Assembly: GCF_000485595.1 (NCBI RefSeq)
Contig: NW_014577942.1
Span: 1 to 40,250 of the forward strand
Reading direction: 5' to 3'
Source: Priapulus caudatus
Lineage: Eukaryota; Priapulida; Priapulimorpha; Priapulimorphida; Priapulidae
Length of the DNA: 40,250 nt
Made by a program: the position numbers and the translations under genes. Shown here piece by piece: positions 1 through 11,187 of the stretch. The first letter of the stretch is position 1; each line of letters opens with the position of its first letter. Under the pieces are notes generated by a model, which saw only the letters and a program-made list of their open reading frames with translations, was not told where the DNA came from and made no database searches.

Positions 1-204
1 GCTTCCAACATGGCGGCGCATCCGAGCACTTGGTAAAAACGGGATGTGACTGCAAGGGGTCTTACTATATAGATGTATTTTGATGTTTATTTAGTATACA
101 AAAAATGAAACCGGGTATCCTCGAATATCAGCGAACTTGAAAATTTTCATCCCGAATACTATTAATTCTGTACTAATGTACTATGTACAGAATGTACTAC
201 TATT
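1..204. other. No gene seen
   Basis: I see no open frame of note, RNA gene or repeat here. The stretch is ordinary AT-leaning sequence leading into the ~135-bp tandem repeats. Confidence 0.5.
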
Positions 205-870
205 ATTCTGTTGCCACTCGTCACCAGTATATTGGCCAGCCGGCCGTTTCTGCTCCCACTCGGTGCATCAGTCGACGACTGGCCTGGTTAATGGTAATAC
301 TGTCAAGCAGATAGTATGTTTATAGGTGCTAGATGTCGTCGACATGCCATTCCGTTGCCACTCGACACCATCATATTAACCAGCCGGCCGTTTCTGCTCC
401 CTCTCGGTTCGTCAGCCGACGGCTGGTGGGTATATTGTCTGGCATATAGTATGTTTATTTGTGCCAGATGTTGGCGACATGCCATTCTGTTGCCACTCGA
501 CAACATGATATTGGCCAGCCGGCCGTTTCTGCTCCCTCTCGGTTCGTCAGCGACGACTGGTGGGTATATTGTCAGGCAGATAGTATGTTTATTTGTGCCA
601 GATGTTGTCGACTTGCCATTCTGTTGCCACTCGACAACATCATATTGGCCAGCCGGCCGTTTCTGCTCCCTCTCGGTTCGTCAGCCGACGACTGGTTGGT
701 ATATTGTCAGGCAGATAGTATGTTTATTTGTGCCAGATGTTGTTGAGTTGCCATTCTGTTGCCACTCGACAACATTATATTAATTTTTGGCCAGCCGGCC
801 GTTTCTGCTCCCACCCGGTTCGTCAGCGATGTCGGGTGGGGATACTGCCTGGCAGATAGCATGTTTACCG
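205..870. repeat. Five tandem repeats of ~135-144 bp
   Basis: The marker CAGCCGGCCGTTTCTGCTCC starts at 237, 381, 516, 650 and 792 (with 1-2 base changes), giving periods of 144, 135, 134 and 142 bp. Each unit also carries a TGTTGCCACTCGACAACAT-like stretch and a GGCAGATAGTATGTTTAT stretch. The array ends about 130 bp before the Gag-like start codon of the tyrosine-recombinase element. It may therefore be the 5' subterminal region of that element, or an unrelated satellite the element landed in. Open frames in this stretch (for example 316-783) are simply the repeat read through and should not be called genes. A trace of the last unit may start the second large copy at 12590. Confidence 0.85.
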
Positions 871-996
871 TGCTAGAGCCTATAGATACGGTCGAAATGC
901 TGTCAGGCTGACAGATCAACGAAATGTCAGGCAGACAGACCACCGTATGGTAGTTACATAATAAGTTTGTTACTGCCGAGTCTATCTTTGTACAAT

Positions 997-1893
997 ATGT
1001 CGACCAAAACCAAGAAGGGGAAACGGGCCCCAGCATTACCAGAGGCAGGATCCAGCAAGAAAACTCGGAGGACAAGGGCAGTTGCCATGCCACCGCCGCT
1101 GTCGGATAGCCCAACTACATCGGGCGACCAGGCTGGGCCACTGTCCGCGGAACAGCAGGGAGCATTGCTCGCGGAGAAAATTTCGGCAGCCGATGCGCTC
1201 ATGGGAAAAATGAAGGCTGCCCTGCAGACGTTCGATCAGATCGCAACTGTCGCCCAGTCCGCGATCGGACTGGTACCACCGTGGGCACAACAGGACAGTT
1301 CAAATGACAACACAGATGCTCATCAGGCCACCAATACCTCTCCATCCGTGACGTCCGGTGAAGTGGTTGAAAATTTCTTAGGTAGGCCTATGGACAAGTC
1401 TGACAATTTTGTCTCGGCATCCGCTCCGCTCGGGACTTTAGTCCCATGTAAAGTTAAACAACAGATTTGGGCGAAAGAGTTTGTTGACTTTGCCGTGTTG
1501 ACGAAGCCAGAACACGAAGTCGCATACTCCCTTAGCCTGGTAGGTAGCCAGAGTGACAAGCAAGTGCTACAATTAGTACCGGCCAACGGACAGTCACTTA
1601 AGACAATAGAACAGTAGTCCGAGGCGTACGAGATATACATGGCGGTTTACCTGTCGTCACCCATATTTATGAAACTGCCACCCGAGCTCATCCAATACGG
1701 TCGAATGATCAGAGACTTGGCCCGCAAGGGCGGAAACTGGTCGTTTTACGACTCGAATTTTAGGCGACTGCGCTGTACCAACAATTGGGCTTGGGGCCAG
1801 GTCAACTGGGAACTGTGGATGACGGCTCTACATTCTCGAGGCTCCAAACCCCATAACGCTGAGGGCCTGCACGGGGACGGTCCTGCAGCTTGA
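997..1893 (+). pseudogene. Gag-like ORF of a DIRS/Ngaro-type retrotransposon, broken
   Basis: The frame starts at ATG 997 with a basic stretch (MSTKTKKGKRAP, later KKTRRTR), as expected for a nucleic-acid-binding Gag. A Ser/Pro/Gln-rich region follows, then a conserved-looking block around LGTLVPCKVKQQIWAKEFVD and, near the end, YGRMIRDLARKGGNWSFYD, FRRLR and WELWMTALHS. From memory of the family, this block order is typical of the capsid-like ORF preceding RT and tyrosine recombinase in animal YR retrotransposons; I could not run a search. A single in-frame TAG at 1615-1617 interrupts it, and the frame resumes with no shift to a TGA at 1891-1893. The 3' end runs directly into recombinase sequence with no reverse transcriptase between, so the element is internally deleted. 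Part of the tail (about 1749-1850) recurs at about 12779-12870. Confidence 0.7.
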
Positions 1894-2388
1894 GGATTTT
1901 TCCATTCAGGAGACTAGGGCGGTGGTCACCCTTCTGAAATTTAAACTCAGCACAGTTGATTTCCCAGGTGGTTCACTTGGACCTGGCACCATACCAGGAC
2001 TTAAACCCTCTCGCCTCGCTGTCTGAATTTTTATGTCATCAGAGACAAGCTTTCGGCCCGTTGTTCCTCATGCTCGATGGGAGGCCACTTTCCCGCTCCC
2101 AGTTCGACAAGAACCTCAAGGCGTTACTGGCGTTTTGTGGATTGTACACGTCATCATTTAAAGAGCACAGCTTCCGGATTGGCGCCGCCACAGCAGCTGC
2201 CCCCCGAGGGGAATCCGATCATCGGGAATCCGATCATCGGGAATCCGATCATCGGATTCCCCTCGGGTGGCAGCTGCTGTGAGGGCGCCAAGTGTTCGAA
2301 ATTCTGTGGCGGCGGCGATGCCCAAATCAGGGCAGCGGGCAGGTGTTCCTCGGATGCATTCCAGAGGTACATCCGCATTACACACTAA
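1886..2388 (+). pseudogene. Tyrosine recombinase C-terminal fragment, frameshifted
   Basis: This is the C-terminal half of the catalytic domain of a tyrosine recombinase, the enzyme that inserts circular cDNA of DIRS/Ngaro elements. Visible blocks are VVHLDLAPYQ, FGPLFLMLDGRPLSRSQFD and the H-x-x-R box HSFRIGAAT (His codon 2166-2168, Arg codon 2175-2177). The nucleophile block SSDAFQRYIR has its Tyr codon at 2368-2370. The pieces lie in three frames: frame 2 to about 1955, frame 3 from about 1956 to a TGA at 2280-2282, frame 1 to TAA 2386-2388. The first catalytic Arg and the N-terminal domain are missing. A palindrome and a 15-bp triplication lie between the HxxR box and the Tyr block. Crypton recombinases share this fold, but the Gag-like partner favours DIRS/Ngaro. 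Confidence 0.75.
2181..2289. repeat. Palindrome with 15-bp triplication inside the recombinase
   Basis: The arms begin GGCGCC..CACAGCAGCTGCC at 2181 and return as GGCAGCTGCTGTG..GGCGCC ending at 2289, with only a few mismatches. In the centre, a 15-bp unit (GAATCCGATCATCGG, coding ESDHR) is repeated in tandem, keeping the frame. The corresponding stretch of the second large copy (about 13195-13245) has only one such unit. Confidence 0.8.
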
Positions 2389-2486
2389 GGTTCTCAGTAA
2401 CGGTCTGGGTCCTAGGTTGTGGGGGTCCGGTCACATGTGTGCCCTAGTAGCGGGTTTGCCCCCACGTATTATTGTAAACCTCGCGT

Positions 2487-2620
2487 GGTTACCATGGTAA
2501 CCGTCTGAAGTATCAAGTATTTAGGCCTCTCGTTCCCATGGTAACCATATTCACATTTGTGTTTTTCGTTACCATGGCAACCGCAGATTTTCAATCAACT
2601 GCACGGTTGCCATGATAACC
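2487..2620. promoter_or_regulatory. Cluster of four X-box-like palindromes
   Basis: Four copies of a GTTRCCATGGYAAC-like palindrome lie at 2487-2502 (GGTTACCATGGTAACC, perfect), 2532-2546, 2568-2582 and 2605-2620, spaced 36-45 bp. The first and third fit the RFX-family X-box consensus GTNRCC-N(0-3)-RGYAAC exactly; the other two have one mismatch each. Further X-box-like sites occur at 6070-6083 (GTTACCAAGGCAAC, exact) and 6474-6487 (one mismatch). The motif match is seen directly; regulatory activity is inference, since the cluster lies in transposon remnants with no intact gene beside it. Confidence 0.5.
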
Positions 2621-2952
2621 ACGTTCTCGCATTATGCTGTATGTTTATATGTTCAACAATTTGAAAGTTTTTATAATATATGTCAAGCAATTAGCTTGGC
2701 CATTGTCGACCATATCCCATGTGGTTGTGTTTTTCCTGGCAGCATAAATATATATATATGCGCAAGTCCCGCAACGATCGCCTTTACGATGCGTATTATG
2801 GCACGATGCCATGACGCACACAGCTTCAGCAGGGGCTGCCCCTAGCCATACGTGCAGAATCCAAGTACAGCCGCGGTGAGCTATGTAAGTATACGTACAG
2901 CCGTGTACTTCTCCCGCGGAAATTCTTCTATAAGCGATGCGGAGAGATACGC

Positions 2953-3275
2953 CAGCCTGTTATGCTAGCATCTATGACAAATACGACAAACGCATATATA
3001 CGCTCTCCTATGACACTATTTGTCATAGGACGATTCTTCCTATTGTATAATTGATCTTCCTATTGTCCTTAATATTGTTGTATGTGTTGTGCGCATCATA
3101 GATGTTTAGGAGCGCTATTATGAACGCAAGCAGTGAATTTCAGCTGTAAATTAAAGTGGAACAAAGTTGACTCGCCAATATTTGTCATAGGAAGAATCTT
3201 CCTATGACAAATAGTGCCATAGGAGAACGTATATCCGTATGTCGTATTTGCCATAGATGCTAACAGAACAGGCTG
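2953..3275. mobile_element. Foldback/MITE-like element with ~90-bp inverted arms
   Basis: The left arm, about 2953-3045, starts CAGCCTGTTATGCTAGCATC. The right arm, about 3181-3275, ends GATGCTAACAGAACAGGCTG, and its reverse complement matches the left arm along its length at roughly 85%. Both arms contain CTATGACACTATTTGTCATAG-like palindromes. The ~135-bp centre has no coding potential. No clear target-site duplication was found. A degenerate version is present near 13787-14055. Confidence 0.7.
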
Positions 3276-3713
3276 TTCCTACGCGACAAAACAAATTCTG
3301 TGTCTTTCCCAGCATCCGATATCGCTGTTCGATTCCATCGATTAGCCTTTTCTCCGATGCTGCACGATTCTAACAATAACCGCACCGGGGCTCTATAGCG
3401 AGAGAATTAAGAGTCGTGCCGTATACGTAGCGCGTATGAATGCGTCCCCGCGTGTCAACACGGGTGACACAGACGCGGAGGCCGCACCTGGGTCCACGGC
3501 GGATAATAGGTCAGCTATACACACCTATATATAAACCGCCCTGCATGGCGTGTGCGGAGACAACATCGTGTTTACGGCCCCTGTCACTGTTTACATTCAC
3601 GACGATGCATACGGCTTGAATTATTTAAGTTGTTGCTTCATCGCTATAGAATATTCTCGTGCTGTCTTTTCTATCGTCCTTTGTCTATGAAGCAAATAAT
3701 GCGTGCGTCTATA

Positions 3714-3952
3714 CAGAGAGAGAGAGGGGGGGAGAAAGAGCAAGAGAGACATACACACACAGCGAGACACAAAGAGAGAGAGAGAGAAAGAAAGAAAGAG
3801 CGAGAGAGACACACACACAGCGAGAGACAGAGAGAGAGAGAGAGAGAGAAAGAAAGAGCGAGAGAGACACACACACAGCAAGAGACAGAGAGAGAGAGAG
3901 AGAGAGCAGAGAGATGAGAGAAGAGAAGAGTAGAAGAGAGAGAGAGAGAGAG
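3714..3952 (+). repeat. GA/CA compound microsatellite
   Basis: Runs of (GA)n, GAAA and short CACACA blocks alternate in ~70-bp blocks such as GAGAGACACACACACAGC. Overlapping open frames on both strands here (Arg-Glu-rich on plus, Leu/Ser-rich on minus) are by-products of the repeat. Confidence 0.95.
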
Positions 3953-4706
3953 CGCCCGAGTGCCACAGAGAGTATACACCGTCGTATATAACACCTACGT
4001 ATATACTTACTGCTAACGCAGCACTCTGATATATGTTATTAGATGTCACATAAAAGACATGTTATGTTACTCCTATCATTATCTGCCCATTATAATCTGC
4101 CTATCACGTTACGCCTATTATTATCTTGCTATTACTATCTGCTCTGTTATAATCTGTCTATTATGTTACCACTTATATATGTTATTGCTTTATTGATCCA
4201 TGTTTTCTTTAATAAAATGCGCTTTCGCTATAATTGCACACCCACACGCTGCTTAATTTTCCTATGCACGATATCATGCAATCATAAAGGCTACGCTACA
4301 AACCACTTAAACTCTCAATGGCGTTGCCTAGCAATTAGAATGGTACACTGACTCTTTACTATATATTATATATTTACTAATAGACTTAACAAGTGCTCTA
4401 GTGACAAATTGTAGAGACAGGGAGCCAGTGTGCCTATAACAATCTCCTAGTCTATCTCCGGTTTTACTTCCAGCCAAATACCCCCTTTCCGTTCTATATA
4501 ACGTCAACCCGCAAGGAACGTGCTTAAAATATTTGATCATCAAGGATCACGGAACATATGAATGTTTGCGACAGGGACATTCATGAACATCCGGGAATGA
4601 CGCTGGAACATATCTGCTTACAGCTGTGATGATCGACATGAAGCTGATAAGCTTTATCAGAACGAAGGTCAATCTAAAATACTAGCAGTGTTCTTTAGAA
4701 AAAAAA
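3953..4706. other. AT-rich non-genic stretch
   Basis: I see no supported gene. Around 4060-4200 there are several short CTATTATnATCTGC-like direct repeats (periodic ATCTGCCTATTA words), probably a decayed minisatellite. Confidence 0.4.
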
Positions 4707-4741
4707 TCACATACACGCACGCACGCAAGCACTCACACACA

Positions 4742-4772
<31 letters not shown>

Positions 4773-5389
4773 GCTCACACACACACACACGCACACACAC
4801 ATCACACACACACACACTTCACACGCACACACAACAGCCTAGTCTCTGCGCTGGTTAACGCGCCACGCTCGGCGTACAATCATCACGGCACTGCACTTTG
4901 TACACACGCGGCTATAGATGAGTTTAGAATCGCCAGGTTGACATTTACACTCGTTCTCCTTTATGCTAGCGAGACCGTGGGTGAGCGCGGTGACTACGTG
5001 CGGCGCAAGATAGAGACGTATGACGCGTAGAGATCGTCAACACGATAAACATCTGCAGCCGCGTACGGTACACTAAACGCTACAACGATCGCACGCACGC
5101 ACGCACACGCGCGCACGCACATGCACGTGCGCGTACAGACAGACACACGTAAGAAAGCAACGTAAGCGGCACGACACAGTACTGACCACACACAGGCACA
5201 CACACACACACACACCACACACACACACACAGAACACACGCGCGCAACCCTCACGAGCACGCACAAGCACATGCGCGGCGCCGCACACCACGACGCCGAC
5301 GGCACACATACACACAACCAGCCGACGCGCACGCAACTGCACACACACACCACACACATGCAGCACACAGCACATCACACAACACATCC

Positions 5390-5447
<58 letters not shown>
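4707..5447. repeat. CA-rich microsatellite blocks
   Basis: (CA)n and (CACG)n blocks fill 4707-4832, 5091-5260 and 5270-5447; the longest pure (CA)n run is about 5390-5447. The unique sequence between (about 4833-5090) is matched near 15240-15500 in the second copy. Long frames here code Thr/His or Cys/Val repeats and are not genes. Confidence 0.9.
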
Positions 5448-5452
<5 letters not shown>

Positions 5453-7030
5453 TTATCCGTTGGTTAACCGCAGTCAACCGTGTATGACGATAGACGACTG
5501 AAATTACTTGCGGTGTCTGACTGCAAGTGATTTATTACATCGTTTCGTAAACATGTGATTACGAGCGTGTCAACATCAACGTCAGTCAAAGACCACAACG
5601 ACAGTCATTGATGGTAAAGAGTTGCAAGGCCATCACTCGTAATTCGCAATAATTAATAATTATTCTATCCCCTGATTTCCACCCATCTCCCCCAGTTCGG
5701 GCAGTTACGATTTGAAATTTCCTTTAATTATTGAATTATTAATTATACGAAATAATGAGAGATTTTTAACATTAAAAAGTGAAATGTTTGGACGGGTCAC
5801 GAATCATCGGCACATCAAAGAATCCGAGTTTCCGCAAATCGTTTACGTAATAAAACCGAGCGTGAATTTGATGTGCTTTAGCATTGATGCATTTCACGTC
5901 AAAGTAAAAATGCTTCGAAATTTCAAAATCGTAATTCAATACATTTGCTCGCATCGCATCCCACATTATTTCTAAGACAACGCCGTTACAGATAGCAACT
6001 CGAACAAAAAAAGAACAAAATCCCCCAAAAAGCGGAAAAAAATCGTCGAATTTCCTGTCTATTTGTCCCGTTACCAAGGCAACTAATACTGCACGCGGTA
6101 ATGGGTATTGAATTCGAACGTGGCTGCGACTGTGGCACGCGTGAGCTCTGCAAGCGCTGTCAATGTAGACTCTCGCACCGCCAGCACACCCTCTTCCGCG
6201 AGCCAACGCTTTGGGTTTCATTCGACATTGCCTCCTTCTGGGACGCATCAGCCGCAGCAAATTACTAAGGCTGGTCACAATTTCGTGACTCAACTGCGCA
6301 ATGACGGATGATAGAGCGTAGATCGCCAGTCAAACGTGCCTATAGTGCCGCAAGGGTGGGCCTGAGACGCGGGCATCCAATAATTGACTATACAGCTATT
6401 TCTAAGGTTGGATTTGTCAGTGTTTAGTCTATTAGCTTATTAGTCTAGAAAGCAGCTGTACCCTTTCCCGCTCGTTGCCATGGTAGTTGGTTTGCTACAT
6501 GTATAATCAATCTATATATGCGAGCTATATGCTTTTAGCACAATACATTTGAAGTTGCATCTTAAGGCATCATTAATTTTAAGGGCAGCACTTCTCCCCT
6601 TCCTTCTCCAATCTTTACCCAAAGAGCCAAGCTCATAAATGTAGCCGTAAAACGTAAACTAAAAACGCGTAATGGATCCTGTATAGCTTTCCCCTTAAAA
6701 TAAAACCTCGTTTGCTTATGTTCTTTACTGGCGCATGTACGCGCCTTCTGCGTAAGCAGAAACTATTTCAGCGGCAAAGACGCCTCTGCAAACGATGCAA
6801 TATAGCCGATAAAAATAGATTCCTTCCATCGCTATCCTTTTATAGCCTTTATCGTTCCGGTGAAATGTTTCATCCTTCACTCCTCGGTTGGGCATTCTGC
6901 GCGCGGCCGTCAGTAATTTAGATTTACGCAGAATTTTTACTCTCTTGTTCGTACGTCGATACTGGCGAAGGTATTCTGCCGTGTGTCGTCTGTTACAAAC
7001 TGGGGCCAAAATCGCGGAAACCTCCCCCGC
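5448..7030. other. Non-genic stretch of copy 1
   Basis: I recognise no gene. A 173-codon minus-strand frame at 5772-6293 has no recognisable domain and is not kept in the matching sequence of the second copy (16190-16520). Landmarks shared with copy 2 are TGTTTGGACGGGT at 5785-5797 and a TTTCATTCGAC block near 6217. Two X-box-like sites lie here (6070-6083 and 6474-6487). Confidence 0.45.
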
Positions 7031-7035
7031 ACACC

Positions 7036-7170
7036 AGTTAGCATATATATATATATAAATTAACTATATTACTATTACATATATGAGCCACGACCACATA
7101 ATACCTACTAAATAAATACCTATATACTAATACTTATTATAGTATATATACAATATTTATATACATATGC
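7036..7170. repeat. AT-rich low-complexity tract
   Basis: The tract is TA-rich with an (AT)n run at about 7044-7058 and repeated ATATACTAATA-like words. A similarly placed AT-rich tract is found at about 17128-17240. Confidence 0.7.
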
Positions 7171-7767
7171 TATATCAACGCAGAGAGCGCTTCGCGTTGC
7201 CGCTGTGGATTATAGCCCCGCCCCTCCAGCTCACATGCAGCCTACCCCCGCTACCGTCCGCCGGCCTAAGTCCAGACTCGCTGACTTGGCTGTATAGGAT
7301 CCACTGCCACGGCCGTTACTGTCGTCAACTGACGTTTCGTGTCAATTATTTTCGATAACCTCGCGTTTCAATCCATGTAACGAGCGAGTAGAGTCGGCGT
7401 ATGGCTGACTACTGTTTGCCGAGTAGCAGGCATTCGCTAACTAGCACACACCGACTGAGGGAGAGAAGCAAATCTAGTAGCGAGGCAATATACCGGAAGA
7501 GACCTTATGGAGGCAAGTCACATGATGAGATGCCACTCGGACCTATTACTAGGGTATAGTGTTGCGGCGTCTGGTAGCAAATTTCATAAGTGTAGCTAAT
7601 GGGCGTTCTGTCACATGCAATACGCGTCTTTTTGGGCTTCCTATATATAGATATAGATTTGTAAGAATGGCTGGCGGGAGTGTAGAGGGGCTGACATAGA
7701 GTCCAGTTGGCGAGGCGGGGTGGTGAGAGTGGGTAAGCGTCTAACAGCATATTGTGTTTGTCTGTGT

Positions 7768-8180
7768 CAGCCTGTTGTGTGTGCGTGTGTGTGTGTGTGT
7801 GTGTGGTGTGTGTGTGCTGTGTACTGTGTTGTTTGTTTTGTGTTGTTATATTGTGTGTTGTTTGTTTTGTTTGTGTTTGGTTTGTTTTGCCCTTTGTTTG
7901 TTTGTGTGTGTGTTTGTTTGTTTGTTTTGTTTGTTTGTTGTGTCGTGTGTGTGTGTGTGTGTTGTCTGTGTTGTGTCGCTGTGGTTGGTTTGTCTGTGTG
8001 TGTGTGTTTGTTGTTTGTTTGTGTATCGTGTGTGTTGAGTTTGTTGTGAATTGTTCTTGGTCTGTTCTTGTTCGGTGTAGGGTCCTGTGTTCCTGTGTGA
8101 TGTGGTTTCTTTGTTTGTGTGTTCGTGTGCTTTGTTTGTTGCGTGCGTGCAGCGCTGCCGTGTGTGTGCGTGTGTTCCAC
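7768..8180. repeat. GT/GTTT-rich low-complexity tract
   Basis: About 400 bp of TGTG, TTTG and TGTTTG words. Long frames of Cys/Val on plus and Thr/Gln/Asn on minus are translated microsatellite. A shorter counterpart lies at about 17905-18065 in the second copy. Confidence 0.9.
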
Positions 8181-10730
8181 TTTCGCTCAACGGTTCATCA
8201 ACGTGACAGACCGTCCGTGTTTTTGGTGTAGACGTCAACGTATGACGTAGGGTCGTCAAGCGTCAGTACGCGGGATATGATTCAGCTGCTCCGTACATAT
8301 TGTAGGCTGTAGGGCGGGCGTGCGTGTGGTCGTTGAATGCCGGGATGTCGTGTTCGGTCTATGTTTTACCGAGTCTACCACACTATCGCTAATCGCGCGA
8401 TTTTTTCTAAGCAACTAAGGCCCAGGTGCTAACAGAAACTCAATCGACCTAGTTGAGAACCGTTTTTGCTGCTCGCTAACGCAAAGAACCAGTTGCCAAG
8501 ACGCACACGCCGTACGCTTTTACTTTAGATACTCTGTCCACGAGCGGCGTGAGTTACAAGAAGAGAAGGCGTACAACTGCGAACTGCCTGAATGATACTG
8601 ATAGTGTCAGTTTAGTTCGAATTACGTCATGTAACAAGCTGTTCCCCCGTTTCTATGCTTACGTCTGATTTCTTTAAGGTCATATGTGAATTCAGACTGC
8701 CTAACCCTTGTTAATATGCAAACAAAGCCCTCATGTCCGCTCCTACATACGGTGCCCCGGCTACGCACTGAGATAGATGCGCGTGCAAATATTCGCTTCA
8801 GGCGGTTAGGTTTCGCACTGTGCGGCAACCAACCCGAGCGTACTCGTAAGATCGATCAGTGTATTATGACCTTTTACTCTGGTGATTGTTTTTTGTGCGG
8901 CCGGGAACTATCCTGTCGTCTCTGCTTTGAGATAACCTCGGCGAACCTCTGGCGTGTTTTTTCGCGCATCGATTGGCAAATTTTCGCATGGAATGCGCTC
9001 GCTTATTGATTGGCCATACGTGCTTGATCCGTGTCCCTCTTGTGCGCCCCCTGTCACTCTGGCTACTGTATAGTAATCGTCTGTAGTACTGACGTGAGTC
9101 ACCGCCCTACCATCGGCCGCTACACAGCTGTCTAACCCGGGCAAGAATACACTGGCAACAACAGCGAGAGACTATGTTCGTCGCAGCTAACTATTGATTC
9201 TCGAGTCGGTTTCTCGCGATACTCCATAAAGATCCCATATTGATACGGCATCGTTCTCTTCCTCCTGCTCCTTATCTTCATGCGATAGGATAGCCTCTGT
9301 GACGCAAAGCGGTGAGTGTTTTATATCTAACAAGGTTAGGACAGTAATCAAGGTAAGTGGACCCGCGCGAAATAACTATAATCATGAAGTAGTAGCAATG
9401 TCAAAGAATACCCAACGGGCAGAGTTCTTATTCGACTAATCACATGCACACACGATTGGGTATTCACCTCATTCGCGTTTCACCGTTGTTACACCTCCTT
9501 TCTTTATACCTCTCGCGAGATAATCATTAGACTTCATGCCAATGCATGCGGTAAGAATGAAATACACGCTCGATTTCGGACAGCAAATTCCCAGTTGCGA
9601 CCTACTCGGTTGCAGACATATGTGCCACAGTCTGCAACGCTTCGTCGTGTTAACCGTTTTAATGTCACAAGGCCGCCGAGACCAGTTGATTATTCAGCGT
9701 ACATCTGGCAATTAGTGCTAACCGACGACGAAACTGCAGCGACCTGGTCCCTTGCCACGCGATTAATGTTCATCGCTCTCCCGACCTTCCGCGTACTGCC
9801 ATCTTCTCGTGTTAGTCCATTCGGCCGTCAAAGCACCAAAAGCCTGCATGCGCAGATATACCTGTATGCTTTATAGATAGGCTGTTCGTAAAGAAACCGT
9901 ATTGCCTCTAGATAATCGGTTTTTTTCCGCGGTATAGACGCGGGCACTTGCTATGCATGGCTCTCATGTCGCATGTGAAGATGTGTATTTCAAATCGTTT
10001 CGTGATCCCTTTGTCAAGCGTTCGTGATGTTTCGCACATCACGCGCTGTCAGCAGGCGCTATTCTTCCTGCCTGGTGGATAGAGTATTATCCGACTCCCC
10101 ATTTTACATGGAAATATGCCACAATAAGATATAACGACGCTCCGCTGACTGATGATGAGACGAGGGAAATGGCGAGCCGCATGGATTCGCATGAATGTGA
10201 TGGGTGCCTGGATGTCGAGTACACTCGCAAAGCGTACGTACAGCAGCCTGAGGATGACGATAGCTGGTCCGTCTTGATGTCTATGACGCGCGCTCCCACG
10301 TCCCACTATCATAACATTTAACAAAACTTTCAAATGGGTAGTAATACGCGCCGTGAGCATCCGTGGCAGTAAGTCTATATGTAGAAGGGATCGAAGCCGT
10401 AGGTTGTCTCTAGTATCATAGGTATAATCGTATTGATTGCCTACGCGTAATTTACACGCTTCCGGTGACAGAGCGCACCGCTGGAATCAAGTAGTAAGAT
10501 TAGCACACCCGGAGCGCGCACGACGGTGTTTGAGCTGTGTAGTGTGGTGAGGGGTGAGTTCCCAACGACTGGATAGCACTACCATATGTAGATATCAATT
10601 ATGTCATCGGCAGCTTATGCCGTTAACCGTCTTATCCAATCGGATGTATCCACGCGACGATCTGGTCACCACATATTAGGTTCTGTAGCCAGACTCTCGG
10701 GCTCGCGCCCCAGCACAACCAACTGCGCGC
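8181..10730. other. 2.5 kb without a recognisable gene
   Basis: Frames at 8686-9009, 9595-9876 and 10049-10360 (minus) carry no domain I recognise. A methionine-poor plus-strand frame from about 10026 to a TAA near 10321 has protein-like composition (Asp/Glu-rich, few low-complexity runs) but no family match. The block at about 8940-9050 aligns with about 20255-20380 in the second copy. I see no RNA gene or conserved promoter. Confidence 0.4.
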
Positions 10731-10734
10731 GACG

Positions 10735-11075
10735 GAGTTCACGCACGCATGCGCACGCGTATAGAACCAGTCACACCTTCGGCTGCTCACTTCGCTACAC
10801 ACAACACCCACACACACGGATCTTTTGTTTACACTGCCACGTTTTGTGATGCGGGTGCACTGCAACGCACACACCCCACATGCACCCACGCACACTCCCC
10901 GTGCCATCGACACCCCACGCACCCGTACATCGATGAACACGGCACCGCGCACCCCGAGCAGCAGGGCACCGCACGCAAGAATCGCACTAGGAGCGTCACA
11001 CACCACACAACCACACGCGCGACCGCGCGCGCCATGCCGCACGACTTACGCACAATACGCACGGTGACATATCCT
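10735..11075. repeat. CA/CG-rich low-complexity tract
   Basis: The tract is rich in CACGCAC and CACACACC words on the plus strand. Its counterpart in the second copy is the C-rich tract at about 22480-22660. Overlapping long frames on both strands are not credible genes. Confidence 0.75.
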
Positions 11076-11187
11076 ACAACGACGTATAAATCACTTTTAT
11101 TTTTTATTGAGGTGCCTGCGATAGGAGGCCGTCGAACCGCCGGGTCTATACATCGACCTGAGCGACGTATATGACAAGACCACAACT

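Noticed and set aside
205-870. Repeats with regular spacing, considered as a CRISPR array
   Set aside because: Units are ~135 bp, similar over their whole length, with no short repeat/unique spacer pattern; the genome is eukaryotic.
3552-4049. Overlapping 76-142-codon frames on both strands
   Set aside because: They are translations of the GA/CA microsatellite, all frames open at once, with no domain.
4994-5501. Cys/Val-rich and Thr/His-rich frames
   Set aside because: Read-through of (CA)n; composition follows the repeat exactly.
5772-6293. 173-codon minus-strand frame
   Set aside because: No recognisable domain, and the counterpart region in copy 2 does not keep a frame.
7720-8259. 159-codon Cys/Val-rich frame resembling a membrane protein
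   Set aside because: Hydrophobicity is a by-product of GTGT/TTTG repeats.
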